This document shows positions 15,998 through 25,246 of a DNA stretch of 64,000 nucleotides, piece by piece. The translations under genes and the position numbers were made by a program. Source of the DNA: Mycolicibacterium sp. CH28 (GTDB lineage Bacteria; Actinomycetota; Actinomycetes; Mycobacteriales; Mycobacteriaceae); the NCBI RefSeq assembly GCF_004745805.1, contig NZ_SRLQ01000004.1, positions 558,001-622,000 of the forward strand, written 5' to 3'. Below the pieces are notes generated by a model, which saw only the letters and a list, made by a program, of their open reading frames with translations, was not told the origin of the DNA and searched no databases. The first letter of the stretch is position 1. Each line of letters starts with the position of its first letter.

Positions 15998-17275
15998 ATG
16001 AGTACGCGCGCGGGAATAGTGGTTACCGGCACCGAAGTCCTGACCGGACGCGTAGCCGACCGTAACGGGCCGTGGGTCGCCGACCGGCTGCTCGAGCTGG
16101 GTGTCGAGCTGGCCCACATCACCATCTGCGGTGACCGCTCCGCCGATATCGAAGCCCAGCTGCGGTTCCTGGCCGCCGAGGGGGTCGACCTGATCGTCAC
16201 CACCGGTGGCCTGGGGCCGACTGCCGACGACATGACCGTCGAGACGGTGGCGCGCTTCACCGGTCGCGAGCTGCGGCTCGACGCGGAGCTGGAAGCCAAG
16301 ATCGCCGCCATCCTGAAGAATCTGATGGGTCGCTTCTCCGACGTGGATTTCGACGCGGTACTCGCGGCCAACCGCAAGCAGGCGATCGTCCCGGCGGGTG
16401 CCCACGTCATCGAGCCGGTAGGGACCGCGCCCGGAGTGGTGATCCCCGGCACGCCGACGGTGATCGTGCTTCCCGGACCGCCGCGTGAGCTGCAGGCGAT
16501 GTGGGCGGCGGCGGTGGCCAGCGAGCCGGTGCAGGAGGCGATCGCAGGCCGGACGGTCTACCGCCAGGACACTGTGCGGATGTTCGGTCTGGCCGAGTCG
16601 GGCCTGGCCGAGACGCTGCGCGAGGCGGAACGAGACATCGCGGGATTCGCCGACCTCGAGATCACCACCTGCTTGCGGCGCGGCGAGGTCGAGATGGTCA
16701 CCCGCTACGAGCCGCCCAACGCCGAGGTCTACCGGCAGCTGATGGAGCTGGTGCGAGACCGGCACGGGTCGACGGTGTTTTCCGAGGATGGGTCGCTGGT
16801 CGACGATCAGGTGGCCGCGCTGCTCGCCGGCCGGCGAATCGCGACGGCCGAATCCTGCACCGCCGGATTGTTGTCCGCCCGGCTGACTGACCGGCCCGGC
16901 TCGTCGGCATACGTCGCGGGTGCGGTGGTGGCCTACTCCAACGAGGCCAAAGTCGGCGTGCTCGGTGTCGACCCCGCACTCATCGACGCCCACGGAGCGG
17001 TGTCCCAGGAGGTGGCGGAGGCGATGGCCGCGGGAGCGCTGCACCGCTTCGGCGCCGACACCGCCGTCGCGATCACCGGGATCGCCGGGCCCGGTGGGGG
17101 GACACCGGCCAAACCGGTGGGCACCGTCTGGTTCTGCGTGATGTTGGCCGATGGAACGACGGTGACCCGGTCGCTGCGGTTACCGGGCGAGCGCGCCGAC
17201 ATTCGGGAGCGGTCCACAACGGTGGCGATGCATCAGCTTCGGCGGGCATTGCTCGGGTTGGCGCAACCCAGCTAA
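15998..17275 (+). CDS. cinA: CinA family protein (competence/damage-inducible, NMN amidohydrolase-like)
   Basis: 425 residues with the full two-domain CinA plan. The N-terminal MoCF-like domain ([40 protein letters not shown]) has COG1058-type ADP-ribose pyrophosphatase homology. The C-terminal domain ([47 protein letters not shown]) belongs to the nicotinamide-nucleotide deamidase (PncC) family, with Ser in ESCTAG and the GIAGPGG loop. It works in NAD and nucleotide repair. Its stop overlaps that of the convergent small gene by four bases. Confidence 0.93.
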   Translation: MSTRAGIVVTGTEVLTGRVADRNGPWVADRLLELGVELAHITICGDRSADIEAQLRFLAAEGVDLIVTTGGLGPTADDMTVETVARFTGRELRLDAELEAKIAAILKNLMGRFSDVDFDAVLAANRKQAIVPAGAHVIEPVGTAPGVVIPGTPTVIVLPGPPRELQAMWAAAVASEPVQEAIAGRTVYRQDTVRMFGLAESGLAETLREAERDIAGFADLEITTCLRRGEVEMVTRYEPPNAEVYRQLMELVRDRHGSTVFSEDGSLVDDQVAALLAGRRIATAESCTAGLLSARLTDRPGSSAYVAGAVVAYSNEAKVGVLGVDPALIDAHGAVSQEVAEAMAAGALHRFGADTAVAITGIAGPGGGTPAKPVGTVWFCVMLADGTTVTRSLRLPGERADIRERSTTVAMHQLRRALLGLAQPS

Positions 17276-17568
17276 GCCATCCTGATCGCGGCATTCCGGT
17301 TTTCGGTGCCGTCGTGACGGCCGGGTACGACGACCGCCTCGGCGGCCTCGCGGGGGCTGCACAGCGCGGACATCCGGGCCCCGAGGTCAGCCAGTGCGAC
17401 GATGAGCTCGACCCGGTCGAGCCCCGCGTCGAGCGCCTGATCGAGCAACGTGACGATATCGTGCCGGCAAACGTCGGCGCCGTCGGCCAGGGTACGGGCT
17501 TCGTGGACTGATCGCGCCGCATGAACCATCCGCCAGGCGTACTTCCGCTCGTCGACGACGTCGTTCAT
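17272..17568 (-). CDS. Small conserved-type protein, unknown function
   Basis: 98 residues beginning [20 protein letters not shown]. It is predicted to be all-helical and soluble, with a central [27 protein letters not shown] segment. No known motif is recognised. The start at 17568 is preferred to a longer version at 17739 because the extension is low in plausible coding character. It converges with cinA with a four-base overlap of stop codons. Confidence 0.5.
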   Translation of the reverse strand: MNDVVDERKYAWRMVHAARSVHEARTLADGADVCRHDIVTLLDQALDAGLDRVELIVALADLGARMSALCSPREAAEAVVVPGRHDGTENRNAAIRMA

Positions 17569-17826
17569 CGATACAGCCTTTCGACGGCGGTGCGGCGACA
17601 TGGCCGTCGGTGCACCGGTTGCTTCGGTTACTTCTACACCCTGCCTCGCGTTGAGGCCGGGGGACAGGGACTTGTGGCCCACACCTGGGGGGACATAGGA
17701 CATGACAAACAGACCAATGGTCGAAACACAAATGAACAAACGGCGCCGATGCCCGGCTCTGGTGCATTCATTGACGTAATGTGAGGCGGTCCCATTTCGG
17801 TGTGACTCAAATCGGGGGAGAGCTTT

Positions 17827-18057
17827 ATGCGAAAATTCGTCTTGGGTATTGCGACCGCAAGCATGATCGCTGGTTCACTGGCCGGTGCGCAAACATCCAG
17901 CGCCGCGGCCACCAACAACGCGACGCCGCCCGCTCCGCACAATTCGGCGCCCTATATCAGCGCGCTGGATTGCCAGGGCTCGACGGGCAACATGGGCTGC
18001 GGCCCGGGTTTCTTCTGGCGTGACGGCTGGCGCGGTTGGGGCTGCTATCCCTGCTGA
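17827..18057 (+). CDS. Small exported Cys/Trp/Gly-rich peptide
   Basis: 76 residues: signal peptide MRKFVLGIATASMIAGSLAG, cleavage probably near SSAAA, then a mature peptide of about 50 residues ending in four cysteines embedded in aromatic residues (LDCQG, NMGCGP, WGCYPC). A strong GGGGGAG ribosome-binding site lies five bases before the ATG. The compact Cys/Trp/Gly pattern predicts a disulfide-bonded secreted peptide; homologous small exported peptides are common in mycobacteria but uncharacterised. Alternative functions cannot be excluded. Confidence 0.75.
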   Translation: MRKFVLGIATASMIAGSLAGAQTSSAAATNNATPPAPHNSAPYISALDCQGSTGNMGCGPGFFWRDGWRGWGCYPC

Positions 18058-18114
18058 GCGTCACTGGACGTGATCACCCGATAGCAACCACTGCTCCCGA
18101 ACGAAAGACTTCCC

Positions 18115-18645
18115 ATGAACCCTCGTCGTCTCGGCGGCCTCACTGCCGCCGCGCTGCTGTCCGCAGGCCTGTCGGTTGGTGCCGGCCTCGCCGCGGCAGC
18201 ACCCGATGACTACACCGTCTTGCTCATCGACCCCAATGTGGTGACCGACTCGCAGGCCTACACCGCGGGTGTGCCGACGCTCAATCCGGGTGGTCAGCCC
18301 GGAGCGATGACGGTCTACACCCACCGCGACGGCCGCACGATCACCGATACCGTGTGGGTGCTGCCCGACCCGGGTGCCGCCTCCGGTGCGATCAATCAGG
18401 CAAAGGGCGTCACCCCGGTCGGCAACCAGAAGGTCGTCTCGGTTCCGGTGGGATCGGGCGGACAGCTGGTAACCGGAACCTCGCCCGATGGGACGCGATC
18501 GCTGAGCGTTCTGTATTTCACCGAGGGCAACGCGGCCTCGTCAATCGAATTCACGGGTCCCATCGGTGATCCGGTGCCGTCGGATCTGGTGATCGACATG
18601 GGCAAGCAGCAGGATGCCTTGATCAAGAGTCAGCTGGGCACCTAA
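18115..18645 (+). CDS. Exported protein, unknown function
   Basis: 176 residues with a clear Sec signal peptide (MNPRRLGGLTAAALLSAGLS, cleavage near AAAAPDD). The mature protein is mainly beta, about 145 residues, without Cys or an evident catalytic motif. It contains PDGTRSLSVLYFTEG and ends DMGKQQDALIKSQLGT. It resembles the many secreted mycobacterial proteins of unknown function. It follows the small Cys-rich peptide gene by 57 bases in the same direction and might be cotranscribed. Confidence 0.72.
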   Translation: MNPRRLGGLTAAALLSAGLSVGAGLAAAAPDDYTVLLIDPNVVTDSQAYTAGVPTLNPGGQPGAMTVYTHRDGRTITDTVWVLPDPGAASGAINQAKGVTPVGNQKVVSVPVGSGGQLVTGTSPDGTRSLSVLYFTEGNAASSIEFTGPIGDPVPSDLVIDMGKQQDALIKSQLGT

Positions 18646-18723
18646 CGACAACACCAGCTACGACGCCGCGGACGGGTTCGATCCTCGCGACCGTGACCGC
18701 GGTGCTACGGATGAGCCCTCCGG

Positions 18724-19644
18724 CTAAGGGTTTTCGTCGCGATCCCAGATGTCGAGCATGGTGCTCAGAATGTGCTCGGCTCGGCCCATGCCGGCTAGGT
18801 GGCTTTCACCGGGCAGGCGGTACAGCTCGGCGTCAGGCAACCGGGACACCACGTGTTCGCCGTGCGCGAACGGCACGATGTGGTCACGGTCGCCATGCCA
18901 CCACCGGATCGGGACCTTGACCTCGTCGAGCCGGAACCCCCAATCTCGGGCGAAGACCACGATGTCGGCGAACGGTGCCGCGAGTTGTTTGCGGCTGCCG
19001 TTGAGCAGGTCATCGAGGAACATGGCCTTGAATTCGGGCCGCACCAGCATCTTGCGGTCCGCTTCCGGAGAGATCCCGGCGTAGATCAGCAGGGCCGGTT
19101 CGGCTACGGGCCTGACCAACCGGATCATGGTGCTGGCGGCGAGCCGGATCGGGCCGCCGGCTACTTCGATGATGGGGGCTGCGAAGGTGCCCAGTTTCAT
19201 CAGCCCACCGCCGATGGCGTCCGGCCCGACAGTCGGGGCCACCCCACCGAGCACGCCGGCCGCCACGATTCGTTCGGGCATCGCCGCGGCGCAGGCCAGG
19301 GTGTAGGGCCCGCCGCCGGAGAGCCCGATAACCGCCATTTTGGCCACGCCCAGCGTGTCGGCGATCACTGTCATGTCGGCGGTGAAGGCCAGCACGTTCT
19401 CGTACTGGAACGGGGTGGAGGACCCGATTCCGGGCCGGTCGATCCCGATCAGCCGGATGTTCTGCTGTTCGGCGAAGACGCGGGCTTCCATCGGGATCTG
19501 GCGGCGCGCGCCAGGAGTGCCGTGCAGCCAGAAGACGGGCCGGCCCTGGGCGGCACCGAATTCGGCGAACCCGATCCGGCGGTCATCGCCGACGGCGATG
19601 CTGCCCTCCAGTTTGGGACGCGCGATAGCGACAACCATGGGCAC
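18724..19644 (-). CDS. Alpha/beta hydrolase
   Basis: 306 residues. The oxyanion strand is FWLHGTPGARRQ, the nucleophile elbow is GLSGGG (Ser within IGLSGGGPYTLACA), and the acid/His follow in WWHGDRDHIVPF and PGESHLAGM. The lid region between about 140 and 210 is helical. This is the standard hydrolase core, close to mycobacterial esterase/epoxide-hydrolase relatives; substrate unknown. A second ATG six bases downstream (19638) could be the true start. It is 64 bases after the amidase gene in the same direction. Confidence 0.82.
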   Translation of the reverse strand: MPMVVAIARPKLEGSIAVGDDRRIGFAEFGAAQGRPVFWLHGTPGARRQIPMEARVFAEQQNIRLIGIDRPGIGSSTPFQYENVLAFTADMTVIADTLGVAKMAVIGLSGGGPYTLACAAAMPERIVAAGVLGGVAPTVGPDAIGGGLMKLGTFAAPIIEVAGGPIRLAASTMIRLVRPVAEPALLIYAGISPEADRKMLVRPEFKAMFLDDLLNGSRKQLAAPFADIVVFARDWGFRLDEVKVPIRWWHGDRDHIVPFAHGEHVVSRLPDAELYRLPGESHLAGMGRAEHILSTMLDIWDRDENP

Positions 19645-19708
19645 AGTCTGTCACGCGGGGTAGCGGGCACAGCGCGGTTCGACCGAAGGCCGGGGGCGCC
19701 GGCCGGGC

Positions 19709-21178
19709 TCAGGACAGGGGTGCGCCGAGCCAGCCCGTCGGGCGGCGCTGGGCCCAGGGCATTGCCTGCTCGAGCTGGGCGGCCAGCTGCAGCAGGACGG
19801 TCTCGTCCGGCGCCATCAACTGAACGCCGATGGGCAGCCCGTCCTCGGTGGTGGCCAGCGGAAGCGAGATGGCCGCCCACCCGGTGACATTGGCCATGCA
19901 TGTCCACCCGGTGTGGGCGAACTCGACGTCGAAGAAGGCGCGGGTGGTGCCGCGGGGCTGGTCCAGCACACCGTAGGGCGGTGGCGGCGCGAGCAGCGTC
20001 GGCACCAGCAGCACGTCGTGGGCCGCCATGCCCGCGGCGAACTGACGGGTCTGGGCGTGGATGGCGTCGATCGCGCTGGCGTAGTCGATGCCGGTGGTGC
20101 TGAACCCCTCCCGCATCATCTCCCAGCTGCTCGGCTCGAATTCGTCCTCGCGCGGATCGCGGCCCAGATGGGCCTTGGCCAGGTTGTACAGCCCGACGTT
20201 GCTGACGTTGTGCAGCACGGCAATCGCGTCGGCGACGGCGTCGGCATCGAAGCCGGGCGCTGCCGGTTCGACCCGGTGGCCCAGCGCCTCGAGGGCGCTC
20301 CCCGCGGTTTCGACGGCGACCGCCACGCGCGGATCGGTGGCGGGCGCGGGGAACGGGGAGTGCGTGGCGATCAGGATCCGCTGCGGCGCCGGCGTCTGTT
20401 CGATGGCGCGCAGGAACGGCAGATCGGGTAGCGGGGCGCTGTACGGGTCGCCGGGAGCGGTCCCGGTGACCGCGTCGAGCAGGGCGGCGCTGTCGCGAAC
20501 TGTCCGGGTCAGCGCATGCTCGACTGCCAACCCTTCGAGTAGGTGTCCGGCCGGTGCGAACGAGGTCCGAGCGCGCCGCGGCTTGAGGCCGACGAGCCCG
20601 CAGCAGGCGGCGGGTATCCGGATCGATCCGGTTCCGTCGCCACCGGAGGCGGCTGGGACGACGCCGGCGGCCACCGCCGCTGCCGACCCACCGCTGGATC
20701 CGCCCGGCGTGATGGCAGCCGACCACGGGTTGACGGTGCGGCCGAACAGCGAGGGCTCGGTGGTGCAGTGGTTGCCCCACTCTGGAGTGTTGGTCTTGCC
20801 GAACACCAGCAGGTTGGCGGCGAGATAGCGCTCGACGATCCACGCCGTGTGGGTGGCGATGTGGGTGCGCAACGCCCGCGAACCCATCGCCTCGCGGGCG
20901 CCCGCCAGTGACGCGCCGAGGTCCTTGAGCAGGAACGGAACTCCGGCGAGCGGGCCGGCTTCACCGGTGCGCAGCAGGCCGGACTGGTCGAGGGCCAGGG
21001 CCTGACCACGACCCCGCTCGAACAGGTCGGTGATCACGGCGTTGAGGCTGCGCGCGCCGTCCAACCGGGTGATCGCCGCGTCGAGAAGCTCCGTCGCCGA
21101 TATCTCCCCCGAGGCAGCAAGCTTGGCCTGTCCGATGGCATCGAGGTCCGCGAGTTCAGCGGCCAGTTTCACATCCAT
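19709..21178 (-). CDS. Amidase signature family enzyme
   Basis: 489 residues of the amidase signature family. The Ser-cisSer-Lys triad is seen as Lys in GVPFLLKDLG, and the two Ser in the Gly/Ser-rich stretch (TPGGSSGGSAAAVAAG). The DGTGSIRIPAACCGLVGLKP segment completes the signature. These enzymes hydrolyse amides of diverse small molecules, and M. tuberculosis has several such paralogues (amiA2, amiB2, amiC, amiD). ATG 21178 has AAGGA nine bases upstream; GTG 21184 is an alternative. The substrate is unknown. Confidence 0.85.
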   Translation of the reverse strand: MDVKLAAELADLDAIGQAKLAASGEISATELLDAAITRLDGARSLNAVITDLFERGRGQALALDQSGLLRTGEAGPLAGVPFLLKDLGASLAGAREAMGSRALRTHIATHTAWIVERYLAANLLVFGKTNTPEWGNHCTTEPSLFGRTVNPWSAAITPGGSSGGSAAAVAAGVVPAASGGDGTGSIRIPAACCGLVGLKPRRARTSFAPAGHLLEGLAVEHALTRTVRDSAALLDAVTGTAPGDPYSAPLPDLPFLRAIEQTPAPQRILIATHSPFPAPATDPRVAVAVETAGSALEALGHRVEPAAPGFDADAVADAIAVLHNVSNVGLYNLAKAHLGRDPREDEFEPSSWEMMREGFSTTGIDYASAIDAIHAQTRQFAAGMAAHDVLLVPTLLAPPPPYGVLDQPRGTTRAFFDVEFAHTGWTCMANVTGWAAISLPLATTEDGLPIGVQLMAPDETVLLQLAAQLEQAMPWAQRRPTGWLGAPLS

Positions 21179-21232
21179 TGCCACGGATCCTTGCCGCCGT
21201 GGCGTCCGACGGCAAGCCGAGGCGGAAAAGGA

Positions 21233-21682
21233 TCAGTTGCCGCCGGGGGAGACGAGCTCGCTCGACGAGTTCTGCGCTTGGGCGGCCTGCTGGGCAGCGG
21301 CGTCCTTGGCGGCCTGCTCGTCCTCTGCTGCCTTCTCGGCCTGGCCCTCGGGGCTGGCCAACGAGTTACCCGACTTGCCAGCCGTCGCGAGCTTGGCGTT
21401 GCAGTTCAGGAAGAGCAGCACCGTGTTGGTGACCGGGGAGAAATTGTCTCCCTTGAGCCAGGGCGCCGACTGCGAGCGGGTGACCACACAATCGCCCTGG
21501 CTGAGGGCGTCACCCTCCGAGGTAGCAATCACGGCCTTCTGGCCGGCGTTGCTGATCGCTGACGAGGCATCCGAGTAGGTCTGTCCGGCGTAGGCATCGG
21601 CAAGCGCGACACCCGAACCACACGTGAGCGACAGCGCACCCAGGGCGAGACCGCCCAGTCCTAGGCGAATGAGCTTGGTCAT
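21233..21682 (-). CDS. Exported protein with Ala/Gln/Glu-rich tail
   Basis: 149 residues with a signal peptide (MTKLIRLGLGGLALGALSLT, cleavage near ALADAYA). The mature N-terminal domain (about residues 30-95) contains TYSDASSAISNAGQKAVIAT, which recalls PASTA-like or DUF732-like exported mycobacterial domains, and two Cys (GDCVV, LNCNA). A charged Ala/Glu/Gln-rich tail (about 105-149) is likely extended or coiled. The function is unknown. Confidence 0.7.
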   Translation of the reverse strand: MTKLIRLGLGGLALGALSLTCGSGVALADAYAGQTYSDASSAISNAGQKAVIATSEGDALSQGDCVVTRSQSAPWLKGDNFSPVTNTVLLFLNCNAKLATAGKSGNSLASPEGQAEKAAEDEQAAKDAAAQQAAQAQNSSSELVSPGGN

Positions 21683-21886
21683 TGCGATCGTCCTTTACGC
21701 TCGTCTCGACATACCGCGTCACTGTCGCCGGGACGCGAGATCACAGGTTAGAAGCACTTTCTGGCAAGTGGCTGGGGGATGGCTGGCGCCAAGCTGGCAG
21801 CCGGGCCGCCGGGTCTTCGCCTGCCGGAGTCCCGCTCGTCACTTCGCCGATAACGTCCGGTTGGGAGGGCGCGGTTGACTGGGTGC

Positions 21887-22558
21887 ATGTCAGAATCCAC
21901 GACCGTCGGAGCGTCGGACTCCGAAACCGTCTCTGCCGTGACAATCGACGACGAGATCCTGCCGGGTGAGGGGACCGACGAGGTGCGGCCGGAACCGCGG
22001 ATGAACATCGTGATCCGTCAGGTACTCGAACGTCAGCTCACGGCCGGCCAGGCGCTGAGCAGCCAGTTACTCAACGCAGCAACGGATGTCACCACGGCCG
22101 TCGCCCACGCCCCGGCGACGTTCGCCGCAGCGATCCAAGAGGGCGACACCATCTCCTCGGCCTGGACGCGAACCGGCGCTGACCTGCACGGCGTGGCCGA
22201 CGAGGCGGGCGGTCGCGCGCGTGCCGCGGTTGTCAGCTATATCGGCCACCAGGCCACCTTGCCCGTCGCCGTCCTCGGGTGCGTAGGCGAGATCGCCGGA
22301 TCGCTGGCGGCCGCGCAGGGCACGGTAGTGGGCTCGGCCCTCGACGGCGCTTTCGCCGTGGCGGTCGCGGCCACCAACGGCGAGAATATGCGACAGGTGG
22401 TCGGCCGCAATATTGGCGACGTTCGGGCCACCGCCGCCGCCGCCAGGGGTGACCTCGACGACTCGGTCACGCGGGCCGGTCTGGAGGTCCGGCAGGCCGT
22501 CGGCGGGGACCTTGAACCGCTCGTCGCCGCGATTACCGGCGCGGACGAGGATTGTTGA
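21887..22558 (+). CDS. Ala-rich helical protein, unknown function
   Basis: 223 residues from MSESTTVGASD. After an acidic N-terminus, the protein is a long series of Ala/Gly/Val-rich amphipathic helices (ITAGQALSSQLLNAATD-like stretches to the end), with a moderately hydrophobic segment (about residues 115-150, TLPVAVLGCVGEIAGSLAAA). No family is recognised. The start at 21887 avoids a four-codon upstream extension with no better ribosome-binding site. Codon use is consistent with neighbouring genes. Confidence 0.6.
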   Translation: MSESTTVGASDSETVSAVTIDDEILPGEGTDEVRPEPRMNIVIRQVLERQLTAGQALSSQLLNAATDVTTAVAHAPATFAAAIQEGDTISSAWTRTGADLHGVADEAGGRARAAVVSYIGHQATLPVAVLGCVGEIAGSLAAAQGTVVGSALDGAFAVAVAATNGENMRQVVGRNIGDVRATAAAARGDLDDSVTRAGLEVRQAVGGDLEPLVAAITGADEDC

Positions 22559-22934
22559 CGGACAACGAACTTCAGGTGACCGAAAACACATCGCCGCGCG
22601 TGTCGCAGCGACCCGCATCGGGTCGCTGGCACAGTGGAGTCATGTCACACGGTCGACGAGGGTCGCGCTCCTGGCGCCATCCGTTGTCGCTGGGGTTCGA
22701 GGCGCACCGCGGCCTGCTGCTGCTCCGACTGCAGTGGCACGAGCGCGCCATCCGGCGTGCGGTGCCGCCGGGCTCGGGTGACTCGCCCTCGGTCTGACGG
22801 AGGTGCTCCGGGTGAGACGCGGGCGGTCCGCCAAAGTTCGGCGGCACAAGTTTGGGATCGGTAGCCGAGAACCCTCGCTGTACTTGCGTTCGTGACGGTG
22901 CCACCGAGGCGCCGCACGAGCGAAGGGAAGACAC
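22559..22934. other. 376-base stretch without a convincing gene
   Basis: This gap between the Ala-rich protein gene and the lpqH-like gene has short open frames on both strands. None has a good ribosome-binding site or recognisable product. The last part presumably holds the lpqH-like promoter; I do not see a clear -10/-35 pair. Confidence 0.6.
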
Positions 22935-23429
22935 GTGAAACGAGTTCTCGCGGTCGGTGTCGGCGTGATCGCCGCCAGCATGCTGCTGATGGCCTGCTCC
23001 GACAACCACAGCAGCAAGGGCACGGCCTCGGCGACCGGTTCCGCGCCGGCCAGCTCCGCTGTGTCCACCGGAGGCACGACATCGGTCAGAGTCGAGGGAA
23101 ACGACCTGCAGGGTCTGGACCCGAAGACGGTGACATGCGTCAAGCAGGGCGGCACGATCAACATCGCCAGCGGGGCGATCAATGGTCAGCAGGGGCTCGG
23201 TGTGGTCATGACCGACGGATCGCCGCCGAAGGTGCAGTCCCTGGGCATGGTCGTCGATGGCAACGCACTAGCGGTGAGCGACAGCATGGGAGTCAAGACT
23301 GGTTCTGCGGACGTCAAGGTCGACGGCAACACCTACACGATCACCGGTGAAGCGGCCGGGGCCGACCTGAAGAACCCGATGGCCGGAATGATCAGCAAGA
23401 AGTTCGAGATCAGCGTCACCTGCAGCTAG
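22935..23429 (+). CDS. LpqH-like 19-kDa-family lipoprotein
   Basis: 164 residues with a lipoprotein signal peptide ending in lipobox LMAC; Cys21 would be acylated. The Ser/Thr/Ala linker (residues 22-50) and the beta-rich domain with two Cys (VTCVKQ, SVTCS) match LpqH. The C-terminal DLKNPMAGMISKKFEISVTC closely resembles the end of the M. tuberculosis 19-kDa antigen. The protein is expected on the cell envelope surface. AGGGAAG lies upstream of the ATG. It ends just before the TPR gene, so the two might be cotranscribed. Confidence 0.83.
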   Translation: MKRVLAVGVGVIAASMLLMACSDNHSSKGTASATGSAPASSAVSTGGTTSVRVEGNDLQGLDPKTVTCVKQGGTINIASGAINGQQGLGVVMTDGSPPKVQSLGMVVDGNALAVSDSMGVKTGSADVKVDGNTYTITGEAAGADLKNPMAGMISKKFEISVTCS

Positions 23430-23521
23430 TGAGCGGCGGTGACGGTGCAGGACGGCGGACGTGCCGCGCACGTCCGCCGTCTCGGCGCCTGCGCGAGCTC
23501 CGGCCGACTTATGATCCAGCG

Positions 23522-25246
23522 GTGTCCATCACCGCTGAGCTGCAGCGGGCCCGCCGGCTTGCCCTCGCCGCCCAGGAGGAAGCGGCCAAGGAGCTGCTGT
23601 TGTCGCTCATGCCGGAGATCGAACGCGAGGATCGCGACGATCTGGCCCTCGAGGTCTTCGCCCAGCTCGGCGAAATCTACCTCACCAGAACGGCATACGA
23701 CGGCACCCGTGAGTGTCTCCGGCGGATGACGGATTGCCTGGGCGTGTACTCGGAGATCCGTGCCGGAACCCGTCCCGAACTCGCCGCGAACCGATACTCG
23801 GCGGCCGAGATCGATCAGATGATCGGGCGCTACACCCTGTGGGCTTGCTTCCTGCGCACCGGCCTGGCCGCAGCCGCCGGCGATCACGAGGAAGCCGCGC
23901 GAGAACTCGCCGGCCTGCGCGATGACGAGGCTGCGCACCGGTTTGCCGGTCTTGCGACCCAACAGCGCCACCTTTCGACCCTGGCAGCAGTGTTGTGCGC
24001 GACGGCGCTGAGCGACGACGATCTGCACGTACCGGCTTCGGCGCTGTGGCAGAACATCATCCCGATCGTCGAGGGACTGAGAGGTGATAGCGACGAGGAC
24101 GACCAGCTCCTGGTCGCTGCCGGTATCGCCTACGGCAGGTTCTGCGTCGAGACCGGTCGGCTGGCCGAGGGGGAGCGGTGGCTGCACCGGGCAGGGGCCC
24201 GGGCGCAGCGGCGGGGTTGGGAACTGTATTGGGCGCGAGCCGAACTCGAGAGCGCCGCGGCCAGCTGGATGCGCGGTGACCATGAGTCGACCGAGCGGCT
24301 GGTGGGGTCGGCGTACCCGGTGATCGCCCGGCACTCACGGGCCCATGACGTAGCCCGATGCTGGATGTATTTCGGGCTGACCCGGTTGGGATTCGGTTGG
24401 GTGGAGGAGGCCGACGAATCCTGGGCGCACGCCGAAACGCAATGGCGCGAGCTGGGCCGCCCGTTGTACATCCACCGGATCCTGTTGCAGCGCAGCTGGA
24501 TCTCGGTGTTCCGGGGTCGCTTCGCCGACGCGGTTGAGCAGGTAGCGCAGGCACGCGAGTGCCTGGACAACTGGCCGCGATCGAGCTGGCTGCAGTACGC
24601 CCGGCTCGACGACCACCTCGGTTCGATCTGGCGGGCCGACGCGCTGGCAGATCTGAACTTCGACGGCATCGGCGATCCCGCCGACAACTGGCGGCAGATC
24701 CAGGAACGCCAGGAGGCATCGTTGGGCGTGACCCGGTTCGACGCCGGAAGCGAGCGTCACCACCGCGCCCTGGCCAAGCTGAAGCTGGCCGCCGACCTCA
24801 AGATTCCTGCCGCACTGGCCGTCGACTCGGTGCGCTATGCAATGACTGATGCCGACGCGCGCTGGCGATGGGCATCCCAGGTCTCAGCACGCATGCTGGC
24901 CGGTGCGTTCGCGGTGGCGTGGGAGTCGGAGAACCACGCCCTTCTCAGTGAACTGATCGAATATCATTGCGCACGAGGAACGTTCGACAACGAGCCGCTC
25001 GGTGAAATCGGTGGATGGGATGCTCCGGCAACGGTGACGGTTCCGGTGGAGACCCTTGCCGACGACGCACTGGCCGCCGGCGGGCATTCGGTCGGCGCGC
25101 TGACACTGACCACGCTGGGGCCGCTTCCGCCCGTGCAGATGGAACCCGGGGGCGGCCCCATCCTGGCGGGTTATCGGGCTCTGGCGCACGATCGCTACGG
25201 CCAGGCCGTCACATCCAGCGGACCCGCCTGGTCGACGTGGCCGTGA
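23522..25246 (+). CDS. TPR-like helical repeat protein, partner of the CHAT protease
   Basis: 574 residues, almost entirely helical with many Ala-x-x-Leu/Ala-x-x-Gly pairs of tetratricopeptide type (for example AEGERWLHRAGARAQRRGWE, then WARAELESAAASWMRGDHES, and FADAVEQVAQARECLDNWPR). No enzymatic motif is seen, so it is probably a scaffold or sensor. The GTG at 23522 is chosen because the upstream extension to 23429 is Arg-rich and unlike the rest; neither start has a good ribosome-binding site. The stop overlaps the CHAT gene start by GTGA, which indicates stoichiometric coexpression. TPR-CHAT pairing is a known theme for caspase-like bacterial proteases. Confidence 0.7.
   Translation: MSITAELQRARRLALAAQEEAAKELLLSLMPEIEREDRDDLALEVFAQLGEIYLTRTAYDGTRECLRRMTDCLGVYSEIRAGTRPELAANRYSAAEIDQMIGRYTLWACFLRTGLAAAAGDHEEAARELAGLRDDEAAHRFAGLATQQRHLSTLAAVLCATALSDDDLHVPASALWQNIIPIVEGLRGDSDEDDQLLVAAGIAYGRFCVETGRLAEGERWLHRAGARAQRRGWELYWARAELESAAASWMRGDHESTERLVGSAYPVIARHSRAHDVARCWMYFGLTRLGFGWVEEADESWAHAETQWRELGRPLYIHRILLQRSWISVFRGRFADAVEQVAQARECLDNWPRSSWLQYARLDDHLGSIWRADALADLNFDGIGDPADNWRQIQERQEASLGVTRFDAGSERHHRALAKLKLAADLKIPAALAVDSVRYAMTDADARWRWASQVSARMLAGAFAVAWESENHALLSELIEYHCARGTFDNEPLGEIGGWDAPATVTVPVETLADDALAAGGHSVGALTLTTLGPLPPVQMEPGGGPILAGYRALAHDRYGQAVTSSGPAWSTWP

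Noticed and set aside
22552..22797. Small open frame on the + strand (51-81 residues) before the lpqH-like gene
   Set aside because: The ribosome-binding site is too close to its ATG at 22642, the product resembles no family, and overlapping frames exist on the other strand.
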